Part shown: piece after piece, positions 22,653 through 31,237 of the stretch
Numbering within the stretch: the stretch's first letter is position 1
How the letters are laid out: each line of letters opens with the position of its first letter
Assembly: GCF_029581275.1 (NCBI RefSeq)
Contig: NZ_CP120742.1
Location: 2,764,501-2,828,500, forward strand
DNA from: Micromonospora sp. WMMD1155
GTDB lineage: Bacteria > Actinomycetota > Actinomycetes > Mycobacteriales > Micromonosporaceae
Direction of reading: 5' to 3'
DNA length: 64,000 bases
Position numbers and translations under genes: made by a program
Notes under the pieces: generated by a model
The model's input: the letters and a program-made list of their open reading frames with translations, nothing else
Told to the model about the DNA's origin: nothing
The model's database searches: none

Positions 22653-24236
22653 CTAGTAGGCGCCCTTGCGGGCGAGCACCACCCCGACTGTGCGCCACAG
22701 GATGCTCAGGTCGTACGCCAGCGACCAGTTGTCGACGTAGTAGAGGTCCAGTCGGACCGACTCGTCCCAGGACAGGTCGGAGCGGCCGGACACCTGCCAC
22801 AACCCGGTCATGCCGGGGCGGACCAGCAGGCGGCGGCGTACGTCGCCCAGGAAGTCGCCGTCGTCGGCCGGCAACGGGCGGGGCCCGACCAGCGACATCT
22901 CACCCCAGAGCACGTTGATCAGCTGCGGCAGCTCGTCCAGCGACGAGGCCCGCAGGAAGCCACCGACCGGGAAGACCCGGGGGTCCTGCTTCATCTTGAA
23001 CAACATGCCGTCGGTCTCGTTGCGGTCGACGAGGCTGGCCAGCCGATCCTCGGCGTCGACGTACATGGTCCGGAACTTCCACACCCGGAACGTGCGTCCC
23101 TCGTGCCCCACCCGGGGCTGGCGGAAGAACACCGGCCCCCGGTCCGAGATCTTGATCGCCACGGCGATCGCCACGAAGAGCGGGATCAGCAGCAGCAGAC
23201 CGAGACCGGCGGCGACCCGGTCCATCAGGTTCTTGGCCAGCAGCGCGGGACCGGAGAGGGTCGGCTCCTCGACGTGCAGCAGCGGCAGGCCCTCGATCGG
23301 CCGGATGTGCACCCGGGGCCCGGCGATGTCGGTGAGTTGTGGCGCTACGACCAGGTCGACGCCGGAGCCCTCCAACTGCCAGGCCAGCCGACGCAGCTCG
23401 CCCGGCTCGGCACTGGCCGACCCGCAGACGGCGATGGTGTCCCCGCCGACCTCACGGACCAGGGCCAGGACGTCGCGGCCGGCGTACACCGGAACCGGGG
23501 TCGGCATCCCCCGGGCCGCCGCGTAGCCGTCGGTGATGTGGATGGCGACCGGCATCAGACCGGCGTTCGGGCTACGGGTGACCGCCGCGTAGACCTCCAG
23601 GCACTCCGGGAGGGTGCCGACCAGCACCATCCGGTGCGAGGCCTGGCCGGCCCGACGCCGGATGTAGTGCAGCGCCCAGCGGGCCACGAACCGGCACCAG
23701 AGGATCAGCAGCAGCGCCCCGAGTAGCGCAGTGCCGACGGTCCAGCGCGATGGCGCGGTCTTGGTGGAGAAGGCGAGGAAGGAGACGCTGGCCGTCACGG
23801 TCACCGCAGCCCTGATTACCCGCTTGAACTCGTCCGGGCCAAGCCCCAGATATCGGCGGTCGTAGGCTCGGTTGCTCCAGAGGATGACTACCCACCCGAG
23901 TGGGAGTAACAGGTAGGAAATGGTGTGAAACCAGGTTAGGTCGCGGTGCGAGCCGGAGAAGCCGGAGGGCGCCTGGTCGAAGAGTTGGATCGCGACCCAG
24001 CTGGCGAACGCCGCCGCGCCGAAGTCGAGCAGCAGCAGGATCGCGATGTAGGGGCGGTGCCAACGGGAAACCCGGCGTCGAGCCCTGGTCCACGCCGACC
24101 GAGGGACGCCGTTGTGTGACGGCGGCGTCGGCGGCTGGATCTCGAAGCTGTCGACGTGCCGCACGAGTCTGCTCCGGCCTTCGTTGGTTACCGGGCGCTG
24201 GAGGCTTGCCGTCACCTCACCCATGTCCTCCCGCAT
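22653..24236 (-). CDS. Undecaprenyl-phosphate sugar phosphotransferase (exopolysaccharide initiation)
   Basis: Seen: 527 residues from ATG 24236. Several N-terminal membrane helices (about 60-200) are followed by a cytoplasmic CoA-binding-like region, then a helix (about 318-340) and the bacterial sugar transferase domain: GPVFFRQPRVGHEGRTFRVW, KFRTM, KQDPRVFPVGGFLRASSLDE, LPQLINVLWGEMSLVGPRP, VRPGMTGLWQVSGRSD. Known: WbaP/WcaJ-type enzymes transfer hexose-1-phosphate to undecaprenyl phosphate to begin polysaccharide synthesis at the inner membrane face. The GT4 gene and LCP genes elsewhere in the window could act later in such a pathway. Sugar specificity unknown. Confidence 0.93.
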   Translation of the reverse strand: MREDMGEVTASLQRPVTNEGRSRLVRHVDSFEIQPPTPPSHNGVPRSAWTRARRRVSRWHRPYIAILLLLDFGAAAFASWVAIQLFDQAPSGFSGSHRDLTWFHTISYLLLPLGWVVILWSNRAYDRRYLGLGPDEFKRVIRAAVTVTASVSFLAFSTKTAPSRWTVGTALLGALLLILWCRFVARWALHYIRRRAGQASHRMVLVGTLPECLEVYAAVTRSPNAGLMPVAIHITDGYAAARGMPTPVPVYAGRDVLALVREVGGDTIAVCGSASAEPGELRRLAWQLEGSGVDLVVAPQLTDIAGPRVHIRPIEGLPLLHVEEPTLSGPALLAKNLMDRVAAGLGLLLLIPLFVAIAVAIKISDRGPVFFRQPRVGHEGRTFRVWKFRTMYVDAEDRLASLVDRNETDGMLFKMKQDPRVFPVGGFLRASSLDELPQLINVLWGEMSLVGPRPLPADDGDFLGDVRRRLLVRPGMTGLWQVSGRSDLSWDESVRLDLYYVDNWSLAYDLSILWRTVGVVLARKGAY

Positions 24237-24488
24237 GACACGGGCCGCTCACTCGGCGTGAGGGCCCGGGTCGCCCACCGTCCCAGTCTCCCACGCGAGC
24301 TCCGACCGGTCGCCGCCCCGAAGGAGATTGGCGACCGATGGTGCCGGCGGGATCTGGCCGGCTCCGCACCATTTCAGAAGCCGGGGACCGGGCCACTATA
24401 CCGATGGATGCGCGCCTGGCGAGAACGGCGGACCGGAGCTTCCGCTCAGGAAGGCCGATTCCGCTCCGTAGTCGCCGAGTGGAATTAC

Positions 24489-25349
24489 TCACCGTACGAG
24501 GCGGGACAACCGTCGGTCAGCGAGGGGTTTGCCGCCGGTCTGGCAGGTCGGGCAGTACTGCAGGCTCGAATCGGCGAACGACACCTCGCGCACCGTGTCC
24601 CCGCACACCGGGCAGGGCAGCCCGGTGCGGGCGTGCACCTTCAACCCGGAGCGCTTCTCGCCCTTGAGCTCCGCCGCCCGCTGACCGAGGGACCGCTCGA
24701 CCGCGTCGCCGAGCACCTGCCGGGTGGCCGCGTGCAGCGTGGCGATCTGGGCATCGGTGAGCCGGTCGGTGATCGCGAACGGGGACAGCTTCGCGGCGTG
24801 CAGGATCTCGTCCGAGTACGCGTTACCCACCCCGGACAGCACCGACTGGTCGGTCAGCACCCCCTTGACCTGCCCCCGCCGGCTCCGCAGCCGCTCGGCG
24901 AACGTGGGCAGGTCCGCGGCGAGCGCGTCCGGCCCCAGCTTGGCCACCCCGGGCACCGCTGACACGTCGGTGACCAGGTACGCGGCCAGCTTCTTCTGGG
25001 TGCCGGCCTCGGTGAGGTCGAAGCCGGAGCCGTCGTCCAGGCGTACGCGCAGCGCGATCGGACCCTTACCGGGACGCAGCGGGGTGGTGGCCGGGAACGC
25101 CTCCCGGTAGTGCAGCCAGCCCGCCCGGGCCAGGTGCACCACGAGGTGCAGGTCACCCTCGAAGAGCACGTCGAGGAACTTGCCGTGCCGACTGGAGTCG
25201 ACCACCGTCCGACCCGCGACCGCGGTCGGTGCCGGTTCGTACGTCTTCAGGGCGCTGATCGCGGCGATCTCCAGCCGGTCGACACGCCGCCCCACCGCGC
25301 GCTGCCGCAGGTAACCCGCGAGCGCCTCAACCTCCGGTAGTTCGGGCAC
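24489..25349 (-). CDS. Fpg/Nei family DNA glycosylase
   Basis: Seen: 286 residues from GTG 25349, so that mature Pro2 and Glu3 (PELPEVEALAGYL) are the catalytic pair. Other landmarks: Lys in SSRHGKFLD, the helix-two-turn-helix SGVGNAYSDEILHAAKLSP, and a C-terminal zinc finger with CPVCGDT and YCPTCQTGGKPLADRRLSRL. Known: these enzymes excise oxidised purines or pyrimidines and nick the abasic site. The open frame runs much further upstream to 26738, but that part is antisense to the GT4 gene. It is divergent from GT4 with only 24 bases between start codons. Confidence 0.93.
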   Translation of the reverse strand: MPELPEVEALAGYLRQRAVGRRVDRLEIAAISALKTYEPAPTAVAGRTVVDSSRHGKFLDVLFEGDLHLVVHLARAGWLHYREAFPATTPLRPGKGPIALRVRLDDGSGFDLTEAGTQKKLAAYLVTDVSAVPGVAKLGPDALAADLPTFAERLRSRRGQVKGVLTDQSVLSGVGNAYSDEILHAAKLSPFAITDRLTDAQIATLHAATRQVLGDAVERSLGQRAAELKGEKRSGLKVHARTGLPCPVCGDTVREVSFADSSLQYCPTCQTGGKPLADRRLSRLVR

Positions 25350-25373
25350 CAGCCAACGGTAGCCTTCTTTCCC

Positions 25374-26687
25374 GTGAGAATCGTGGTGGCGCACAACCGG
25401 TACCGGGAAGCTCAGCCCTCCGGCGAGAACACGATCGTCGACTCGGAGATGGCGCAGCTCACCGCTGCCGGCGTCGAGGTGCTGCCCTTCATCCGCAGTT
25501 CGGACGAGATCCCGTCGATGTCGAAGGCGGCGAAGGCGCTGCTGCCGATCTCGCCGATCTGGGCGCCACGTGCCCAGCAGGACCTGAGCCGACTGCTCAC
25601 CGAGCACCGGCCGGACGTCCTGCACCTGCACAACCCGTACCCCCTGATCTCGCCGTGGGTGGTGCGGACCGCGCACCGCCACGGCGTGCCGGTGGTGCAG
25701 ACGGTGCACAACTACCGGCAGGTCTGCTCCTCGGGGATCTACTTCCGCGACGGCGTGATCTGTCAGGACTGCAAGGGCCGGGCGCTCGGGGTGCCGGCGA
25801 TCAAGCACCGCTGCTACCGCGATTCGGCCGCGCAGAGCGCCCTGATGGCGACCACCCTGGCCGTGCACCGGGGCACCTGGCGTTCGGTGGACCGGTACGT
25901 CGCGCTCACCTCGGCGATCGCCGACCACCTCCGCGACTACGGCATTCCGGACGACCGCATCGTGGTGAAGCCGAACTCCGTTCCCGACCCGGGCCGGCCG
26001 ACGCCGCTCGGTGACGGGTTCCTCTACATGGCCCGACTCAGCCCGGAGAAGGGCGTCGACCTGCTGTTGGACGCCTGGCGTCGGCACCCGGTGGGCACGC
26101 TCGGCACGTTGCGCATCGCCGGGGACGGCGAGTTGCGCCCGCTCGTGGAGTCCGCCGCCGCCGAGCGACCCGACGTGGTCTACCTCGGTCAGCTCGACCG
26201 GGCCGGGGTGCGGGCAGCGGTCGAGGCGAGCGCCGTGGTGATCGCCGCCTCCATGTGGCACGACGTGCTGCCGACCGTGATCATCGAGGCGTTGGCCAGC
26301 GGTCGGCCGGTGCTCGGCACGGCGCTCGGCGGAATTCCGTACCTGGTCGGGGCCGACGCCCCGCACGAGCCCGCCGGCACCGGCCCGGCCGCCGTCGCCT
26401 CCGCCGTCGCCTCGCCGGTCGCGTCGGAGGTCGCCTCGCCGGTCGCTCCCCGGGTGACCGGGGACGGGTCGCCCATGCCGGCCGGGACCGGTCTCGGCGA
26501 CGCCGGCTGGGTCGTCGCCCCGGAGCCGGCCGCGCTGGCCGCCGCCCTGCCGGTCGCCCGCGCCGGTGCGCCCGCACTGGCCGGGGCCGCCCGCGCCCGC
26601 TACGAGCGCACCTTCCACCCGGACGTGGTCACCAAGCAGCTGATCGACATCTACGCGGGCCTGGCCCGTACCCCCACCCGCGCCTGA
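25374..26687 (+). CDS. Glycosyltransferase family 4 with low-complexity insertion
   Basis: Seen: 437 residues from GTG 25374. The N-terminal Rossmann domain has AHNRYREAQPSGENTIVDSE and DVLHLHNPYPLISPWVV; a Cys-rich loop follows (CSSGIYFRDGVICQDCKGRA); the C-terminal GT-B domain has GDGFLYMARLSPEKGVDLLL and PTVIIEALASGRPVLGTALG. After GGIPYLVG the usual short link is replaced by about 47 residues rich in AVASPVASEVASP (about 328-375) before DAGWVVAPEP. Known: GT4 enzymes move sugars from nucleotide donors to glycan acceptors. The insertion is probably a tolerated surface loop. Donor and acceptor unknown. Confidence 0.9.
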   Translation: MRIVVAHNRYREAQPSGENTIVDSEMAQLTAAGVEVLPFIRSSDEIPSMSKAAKALLPISPIWAPRAQQDLSRLLTEHRPDVLHLHNPYPLISPWVVRTAHRHGVPVVQTVHNYRQVCSSGIYFRDGVICQDCKGRALGVPAIKHRCYRDSAAQSALMATTLAVHRGTWRSVDRYVALTSAIADHLRDYGIPDDRIVVKPNSVPDPGRPTPLGDGFLYMARLSPEKGVDLLLDAWRRHPVGTLGTLRIAGDGELRPLVESAAAERPDVVYLGQLDRAGVRAAVEASAVVIAASMWHDVLPTVIIEALASGRPVLGTALGGIPYLVGADAPHEPAGTGPAAVASAVASPVASEVASPVAPRVTGDGSPMPAGTGLGDAGWVVAPEPAALAAALPVARAGAPALAGAARARYERTFHPDVVTKQLIDIYAGLARTPTRA

Positions 26688-26723
26688 CTCCCGTCCCGCG
26701 CGGCGTCGCCCCGCGCCGGGCGG

Positions 26724-26809
26724 CCGCAAGATCCGCACAACATCGGGGAAGTTGCTGTCTCCGGCGTCCCGGAGGCAGCAACATCGGAGAAGTTGCGCGG
26801 ATCTTGCGG
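26724..26809. repeat. Nested inverted repeat, copy 2 of dispersed element
   Basis: Outer arms 26724-26741 (CCGCAAGATCCGCACAAC) and 26792-26809 pair with one mismatch. The inner arms GTTGCTGTCTCCGG and CCGGAGGCAGCAAC also pair with one mismatch. The sequence matches copy 1 at 5953-6038. It lies between the convergent GT4 and CDP-alcohol phosphotransferase genes, so it may also end transcription. A short GGCGC-rich run follows to about 26850. Confidence 0.85.
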
Positions 26810-26863
26810 GCGGCGCGGCGCGGCGTGGCGCGGCGCGGGCGACGCGGGGTGCGCCGGGGTGGG

Positions 26864-27586
26864 TCAGCGTAGGGAGGCTCGGGCGGAGAAGGCGATGCTC
26901 GCCAGCAGGAAGCCACCGTTCACGATCGTGAAGGCGACGATCACCCAGAGGACCAGGGCGGGTGCCACGGCGAGCACCAGGGCGGCCACGAAGACCACCG
27001 CGCCGTAGTCACGGACCAGCTTCACCAGGCGGACCGGCAGTGAGGTCGAGGTGACCATGCTGGCCGCGTTCGGGCCGGATTGCATCACCGACGTCACCAG
27101 GTTGACCATCCAGGTGCCCGCGAAGGTCGCCACCAGCCAGGTCGGGGTGGACGGCTCCTGCGCGACGGCGGTGGCGGCCAGCGCGGCGACCAGCGCGATC
27201 TGCGCGGCCACGTCGCAGAGGATGTCGATGCGGGCGCCCGCGGGGCTGCCCTGGCCGGTCACCCGGGCGAGCTGTCCGTCGGCGCAGTCCAGGGAGTACG
27301 CCACCTGCCAGCCGATCAGGGCGAGCAGGCCGACCACCCAGGCCGGTACGTCTCCGTCGGCGACCGGGCCGGCGAGCGCCACCACGGTGACCGAGGTGGC
27401 CAGCCCGAGCACCAGGTTGGCGAGGGTCAACGCGGTCGGGCGCAGCCCGAGGCGCTGGGCGATGAGCGCGAAGACGGCGCCCAGCCACTGGCTGATCGAC
27501 TCGCTGAACAGGCCGCCACCCCGGTTCACCCGGTGGAAGTCGGCGACGGTGGGACGGGGGTCAGCCAAGCTGGTCGCGGATTGCAC
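26864..27586 (-). CDS. CDP-alcohol phosphotransferase family membrane enzyme
   Basis: Seen: 240 residues from GTG 27586, overlapping the upstream dehydrogenase gene by 26 bases. The complete CDP-alcohol motif D-x2-DG-x2-AR-x8-G-x3-D-x3-D is present at residues 100-125 (DCADGQLARV, then GARIDILCD), with about six membrane helices around it. Known: the family joins a CDP-linked group to an alcohol with release of CMP, as in phospholipid and inositol phosphate synthesis. With a nucleotidyltransferase and a glycerol-1-phosphate dehydrogenase homologue in the same operon, a CDP-polyol made by those enzymes is the likely donor (inference). Confidence 0.92.
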   Translation of the reverse strand: MQSATSLADPRPTVADFHRVNRGGGLFSESISQWLGAVFALIAQRLGLRPTALTLANLVLGLATSVTVVALAGPVADGDVPAWVVGLLALIGWQVAYSLDCADGQLARVTGQGSPAGARIDILCDVAAQIALVAALAATAVAQEPSTPTWLVATFAGTWMVNLVTSVMQSGPNAASMVTSTSLPVRLVKLVRDYGAVVFVAALVLAVAPALVLWVIVAFTIVNGGFLLASIAFSARASLR

Positions 27587-28628
27587 CGGCGTAGTCTGCC
27601 AGCCGGTCCCGCGTCTCGGTAGGCGACAGTGCCAGGTGTTCGAGGATGGTGTACCGGTCCGGGCGGGTACGTGGTGCGAACTGCACCGCCTCGACGAACT
27701 GGTCGTCGGTGAGCGCCACCTCGGCGGGGAGCCGGGGCAGACCGTGTCGGGCGAGGCAGGCCGACATCTCCCCGAAGCGCCGCTGATCCCCCCGCAGCCA
27801 GGTGCAGAACAGCGCGCCCAGCCCGGCCAGCTCACCGTGTGAGGCGGTGCCGGGGAAGAGCGAGTCGACCGCGTGCATGATCTCGTGGCAGCCTCCGCTG
27901 CACGGGCGGCTGGTGCCGTCGACAGCCATCGCCAGGCCGCTGGAGATCAACGCCTCGGCCAGCACGGTGACGAACGCGTCGTCCGTCATGTCGCCCGGGT
28001 GGTTGAGCACCGCCTCGGCGCCCGCTCGCGAGAGCGAGGCGGCCAGCCCGTCGACGGGTTCGCCGCGTACCTGGCGGGACAGCTCCCAGTCGGCCAAGGC
28101 GCTGATGTTGCTGATCACGTCACCGATGCCGGCCCGGTTGTGCCGGTCCGGGCCGCTCTCCACGAAGTCCAGGTCGACGATCACCGCGATCGGGATGTGC
28201 ACCCCGTAGGAGCCCTTGATCCCGTCGGTGATCAGGCTGGCCACCGGGGAGGCGATCCCGTCGTTGGCGAGGCTGGTCGCCACCGACACCATCGGCAGTC
28301 CTCGGCGGGTGGCCGCGTACTTGGCCACGTCGATGGTCTTGCCGCCGCCGATGCCGACGACCGCGTCGTACGACCGGGCGCGGAGTTTGCCGCCGAGGTC
28401 GTCGGCGGCGTCCAGCGTGCCCCCGGCGACGGTGAACACGTCGGCGGTACGCAGTGACGGCCTGATCAACTCCGCGATCTGGGCACCCTGACCTGGGCCG
28501 ACCACCACCGCGACGTCACCGCCTGAGGAGATCCGCCCGTCGGCGAGGATCGCGGCCAGGTCGGCGACCGCCCCCCGTCGTACGTCGATGTGCAGCGGGG
28601 TGAGGACGCTCCGCGCTAGTAGCGGCAC
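27561..28628 (-). CDS. sn-Glycerol-1-phosphate dehydrogenase-like (AraM/EgsA family)
   Basis: Seen: 355 residues from GTG 28628, with GGGAG a few bases upstream and a 13-base overlap with the nucleotidyltransferase gene. NAD-binding GIGGGKTIDVAKYAATRRG is followed by ATSLANDGIASPVAS, a hallmark of glycerol-1-phosphate dehydrogenases. Zinc ligands fit D170 (AGIGD), H248 (GCHEI) and H264 (ASHGE). Known: archaeal EgsA and bacterial AraM reduce dihydroxyacetone phosphate to sn-glycerol-1-phosphate with NAD(P)H. The neighbours suggest that the product is activated with CTP and transferred. A different polyol phosphate as product cannot be excluded. Confidence 0.87.
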   Translation of the reverse strand: MPLLARSVLTPLHIDVRRGAVADLAAILADGRISSGGDVAVVVGPGQGAQIAELIRPSLRTADVFTVAGGTLDAADDLGGKLRARSYDAVVGIGGGKTIDVAKYAATRRGLPMVSVATSLANDGIASPVASLITDGIKGSYGVHIPIAVIVDLDFVESGPDRHNRAGIGDVISNISALADWELSRQVRGEPVDGLAASLSRAGAEAVLNHPGDMTDDAFVTVLAEALISSGLAMAVDGTSRPCSGGCHEIMHAVDSLFPGTASHGELAGLGALFCTWLRGDQRRFGEMSACLARHGLPRLPAEVALTDDQFVEAVQFAPRTRPDRYTILEHLALSPTETRDRLADYAGAIRDQLG

Positions 28629-29347
28629 GCGATCTCCCGCGCGCGGGCCAGGTCGGCGTGGTTGTCGACCTCGACCCACGGGACGTCGCCGATCGGCGCG
28701 GCCCGCACCTCGCCGCCCCGGTCGGCGAACTCCTGGTAGCCGTCCTCGTAGTAGAGGTTCGGGTCCCGTCGCCAGGTCGCCTCCAGCGCGTCGGCGAGGG
28801 CGTCGGCGACCTGCGGCTCGATCAGGGTGGCACCGATGTACTCGCCGTACGCCTCGCCCGGGTCCATGATCTTGGTGATCCGGGTGAGCTGGCCGGCCGC
28901 GTCGAAGGTGGTCTTCATCTCCTCCTCGGCCAGCGGCTTGAGGGTGTCCACGGCGAGCAGGATGCCCGGCCCGCGCTCGGCGAGCAGGGTCTTCTCCACA
29001 CTCACCGGGTGCACGGTGTCGCCGTTGACCAGCAGGACCCCGCGCGCGAAGTGCTCCCGAGCCAGCCAGAGAGAGTAGGCGTTGTTCCACTCCTCGGCCT
29101 TGTCGTTGTGCACCAGGGTGATCGTGACCCCGTACTTCTTCTCCAGGTCCGCCTGACGGGAGACGACCGCGTCCGCCGCGTAGCCGACCACGATCACGAT
29201 GTCGGTGAGCCCGACCTCGGCGAGGTTGCCCAGCGCGATGTCCAGGATCGTGGTCTCGCCGTCCACCGGCACCAACGCCTTCGGCAGGGTGTCGGTGTAC
29301 GGACGCAGCCGGCGTCCCGCTCCGGCCGCGAGCACCATTCCGATCAT
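28616..29347 (-). CDS. MobA/GlmU-like nucleotidyltransferase (CTP:alcohol-phosphate type)
   Basis: Seen: 243 residues from ATG 29347, eight bases after AGGGAGG; an ATG 33 bases further upstream has no site. Signature GMVLAAGAGRRLRPYTDTLP with KALVPVDG is the NTP-binding loop; metal-binding Asp in LLVNGDTVHP; later WVEVDNHADLARAREI. Known: this subgroup (often labelled phosphocholine cytidylyltransferase) couples a phosphorylated alcohol or sugar to CTP or another NTP. It is the first gene of the cassette, followed by a glycerol-1-phosphate dehydrogenase homologue and a CDP-alcohol phosphotransferase, so CTP and sn-glycerol-1-phosphate are plausible substrates (inference). Confidence 0.88.
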   Translation of the reverse strand: MIGMVLAAGAGRRLRPYTDTLPKALVPVDGETTILDIALGNLAEVGLTDIVIVVGYAADAVVSRQADLEKKYGVTITLVHNDKAEEWNNAYSLWLAREHFARGVLLVNGDTVHPVSVEKTLLAERGPGILLAVDTLKPLAEEEMKTTFDAAGQLTRITKIMDPGEAYGEYIGATLIEPQVADALADALEATWRRDPNLYYEDGYQEFADRGGEVRAAPIGDVPWVEVDNHADLARAREIACRY

Positions 29348-29479
29348 CGCGACATCCTCCCTCGTCCTGCTGCCCGTCATCGGTGGAGGATAGCGCCGGT
29401 CGGTCGGCCCGCTCTGGTCAACCGGGCAGCCCGGTGCCGCGGCCCACCCGCCGAGCCGGGCAGGGTCGGGGGAGCCGGG

Positions 29480-30247
29480 TCAGCCGGGTAGCGCCGCCAG
29501 GTCGGCGAGCAGGGTCAGTCGCTCCTCCGCGCCGAGGGCGGCGTACGGGCCGGCGGCCCGCCGGTTGGTCTCCAGCTCGATGGCGGTCCGCTCGGGCCCG
29601 GGCGGCAGCGCGGCGACGCTGGCCGCGGTGTGCCCGGCGGCGGCCCAGGCGGCGGCGTGCGCGTCGGCCCGGTGGTAGCGCAGCGTGCCGAGCCGGTTGA
29701 GCAGCAGTACGCCCGACGGGGTGCCGTCCGGCTCGTACGGGGGCGCCATCGCGGTGAAGGCGGAGCCTCCGGCGTCACCCTCCTCGTCGACGAGCACCAG
29801 GGCGTAGGACAGCAGCCGACCGAGCGCTGCCACCATCCGGGACACCCGCTCGTCGTGTCCGGCCCACAGTTCCTCGGTGACGTCGGCGTGCACCTGGTAC
29901 AGCTCGGCGAGGAAGGCGGCTCCGCGTTCACTGGCCGAGAGCGTGCCGTCGGTGCCGCGGTGGAGCATCCCGTACGCCACCTGTTTGTCCAGTGCGCGGC
30001 GGCAGGCGACCGGGTCCTGGTACCGGGTGACCGCCGCGAACCCCGGGCCGTCGACCTTCCCGCCGGGTGCGGCCAGTCGGGTACGCAGGTCGACCAGGAA
30101 TCCGGTCGCCGCGATCCCGCCGTACTTCTGGGCCAGGACCGCGCCGCCGCCGTCGCGGCCGGCCAGCATGCCGGCCCGGAAGACCCGGTCCGCGGCCGGG
30201 GCGAGCAGCCCGGCGATCCGGTGCGGGGCCAGCTCGACGGTGTTCAC
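29480..30247 (-). CDS. Hypothetical protein, coupled to Nudix gene
   Basis: Seen: 255 residues from GTG 30247, overlapping the Nudix stop by four bases (GTGA). A winged-helix-like part is suggested by ACRRALDKQVAYGMLHRGTD, GTLSASERGAAFLAELYQVH. The C-terminal half is helical and Ala-rich (YHRADAHAAAWAAAGHTAAS). I do not recognise a named family. It has no signal peptide or membrane helix. A transcription-factor-like or MarR-type helical role is possible but not shown. The tight coupling to a Nudix hydrolase suggests shared control. Confidence 0.7.
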   Translation of the reverse strand: MNTVELAPHRIAGLLAPAADRVFRAGMLAGRDGGGAVLAQKYGGIAATGFLVDLRTRLAAPGGKVDGPGFAAVTRYQDPVACRRALDKQVAYGMLHRGTDGTLSASERGAAFLAELYQVHADVTEELWAGHDERVSRMVAALGRLLSYALVLVDEEGDAGGSAFTAMAPPYEPDGTPSGVLLLNRLGTLRYHRADAHAAAWAAAGHTAASVAALPPGPERTAIELETNRRAAGPYAALGAEERLTLLADLAALPG

Positions 30248-30696
30248 AGACCTGTCGAGCGCAGAGCGGCGAAACCCTCGTCCGCGATCCGCCGGATCAG
30301 TCCGTCGTTGACGTCGCGGTGCTCGTCCAGCACGGAAAGCTCGTGTTCGGCGAGCCAGCGGTACTCGGTGTGCTTGCCGGCCTCCAGCCTCGGGTGGTCG
30401 AGGTCGCCGTCGACGCGGACCAGGAAGTCGTACTCGATCCGGGTCAGTCCGTCGTCGCCCACGTAGGTGTACTCGCCCACCTGGACGAGGACGTGGGAGA
30501 GGGACCAGCCGGTCTCCTCGGTGATCTCCCGGCGGAGTGCCGTGTCGATGTCCTCGCCGGGTTCCAGGTGGCCGCCGACGACGTCCCAGCAGTTGGGGAA
30601 GAGGCGTCGGTGGGGTGAGCGTCGCTGGAAGAAGATGCGGCCGTCGTCGTCGACGATCAGCGCGCCGGCGCAGCGCAGGGGCTCGGTGGACACCAT
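30244..30696 (-). CDS. Nudix hydrolase
   Basis: Seen: 150 residues from ATG 30696; upstream codons in the frame are ignored because they run antisense through the CBS gene. The Nudix box is complete: G-x5-E-x7-REU-x-EE-x-GU in HLEPGEDIDTALRREITEET plus GW. The strand before it, RIFFQRRSPHRRLFPNCWDV, resembles isopentenyl-diphosphate isomerase-like or 8-oxo-dGTPase-like Nudix members. Known: hydrolysis of nucleoside diphosphate-linked compounds. Substrate not clear. It forms an operon with the following gene. Confidence 0.9.
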   Translation of the reverse strand: MVSTEPLRCAGALIVDDDGRIFFQRRSPHRRLFPNCWDVVGGHLEPGEDIDTALRREITEETGWSLSHVLVQVGEYTYVGDDGLTRIEYDFLVRVDGDLDHPRLEAGKHTEYRWLAEHELSVLDEHRDVNDGLIRRIADEGFAALRSTGL

Positions 30697-30802
30697 CCGA
30701 CAGTAGCGAGCGTTCGTGTCGTGCCAAGGCGCGGCCTTGTCCCGGAAACATCCACCGACGACCATGTTCCTACCGGATGCCACCGTCCCAAGGGAGTGAT
30801 GA

Positions 30803-31198
30803 GTGATGCAGGTACGGGATGCCATGTCCAGCCAGGTCCTCGTCGTCGGGCCGGAGCACACGCTCCGCCAGGCGGCCCGGATGATGTCGGCCCGTGGTGT
30901 CGGGTCGGCGGTCGTGATCGACCCGGATTCCGAGGGGGTCGGGATCATGACGGAACGCGATGTGTTGAAGGCGGTCGGCGCGGGCCTGGACTGTGATGTG
31001 GAACGCACCGGTGCACACCTGACCTGGGACGTGGTCTACGCCGGGCCGGAGTGGACGGTGGCCGAGGCGGCTGCGGCGATGGCCCGGGGCGGCTTCCGGC
31101 ACCTGGTGGTGCTGGACGGCCGGGAGGTGGCCGGGGTGATCTCGGTACGGGACATCATGCGGGTGTGGGCGGAGAGCCAGGCGGTCGCCACGACCTGA
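30803..31198 (+). CDS. CBS-domain pair protein
   Basis: Seen: 131 residues from GTG 30803 (an ATG follows immediately at 30806), with AAGGGAG upstream. Two CBS motifs: VRDAMSSQVLVVGPEHTLRQ with GVGSAVVIDPDSEGVGIMTE, and DVVYAGPEWTVAEAAAAMAR with FRHLVVLDGREVAGVISVRD. Known: tandem CBS domains (Bateman module) bind adenine nucleotides and sense energy charge; stand-alone forms are common in actinobacteria. No effector domain is attached. Divergent from the Nudix gene. Confidence 0.92.
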   Translation: MMQVRDAMSSQVLVVGPEHTLRQAARMMSARGVGSAVVIDPDSEGVGIMTERDVLKAVGAGLDCDVERTGAHLTWDVVYAGPEWTVAEAAAAMARGGFRHLVVLDGREVAGVISVRDIMRVWAESQAVATT

Positions 31199-31237
31199 CT
31201 CGGCCAGGTGTGCCCGGTCGAATCGATGGGTAAGCAT

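Noticed and set aside
21411..23726. Plus-strand open frame of 771 codons
   Set aside because: Antisense to the histidine kinase and sugar transferase genes, which have complete motifs.
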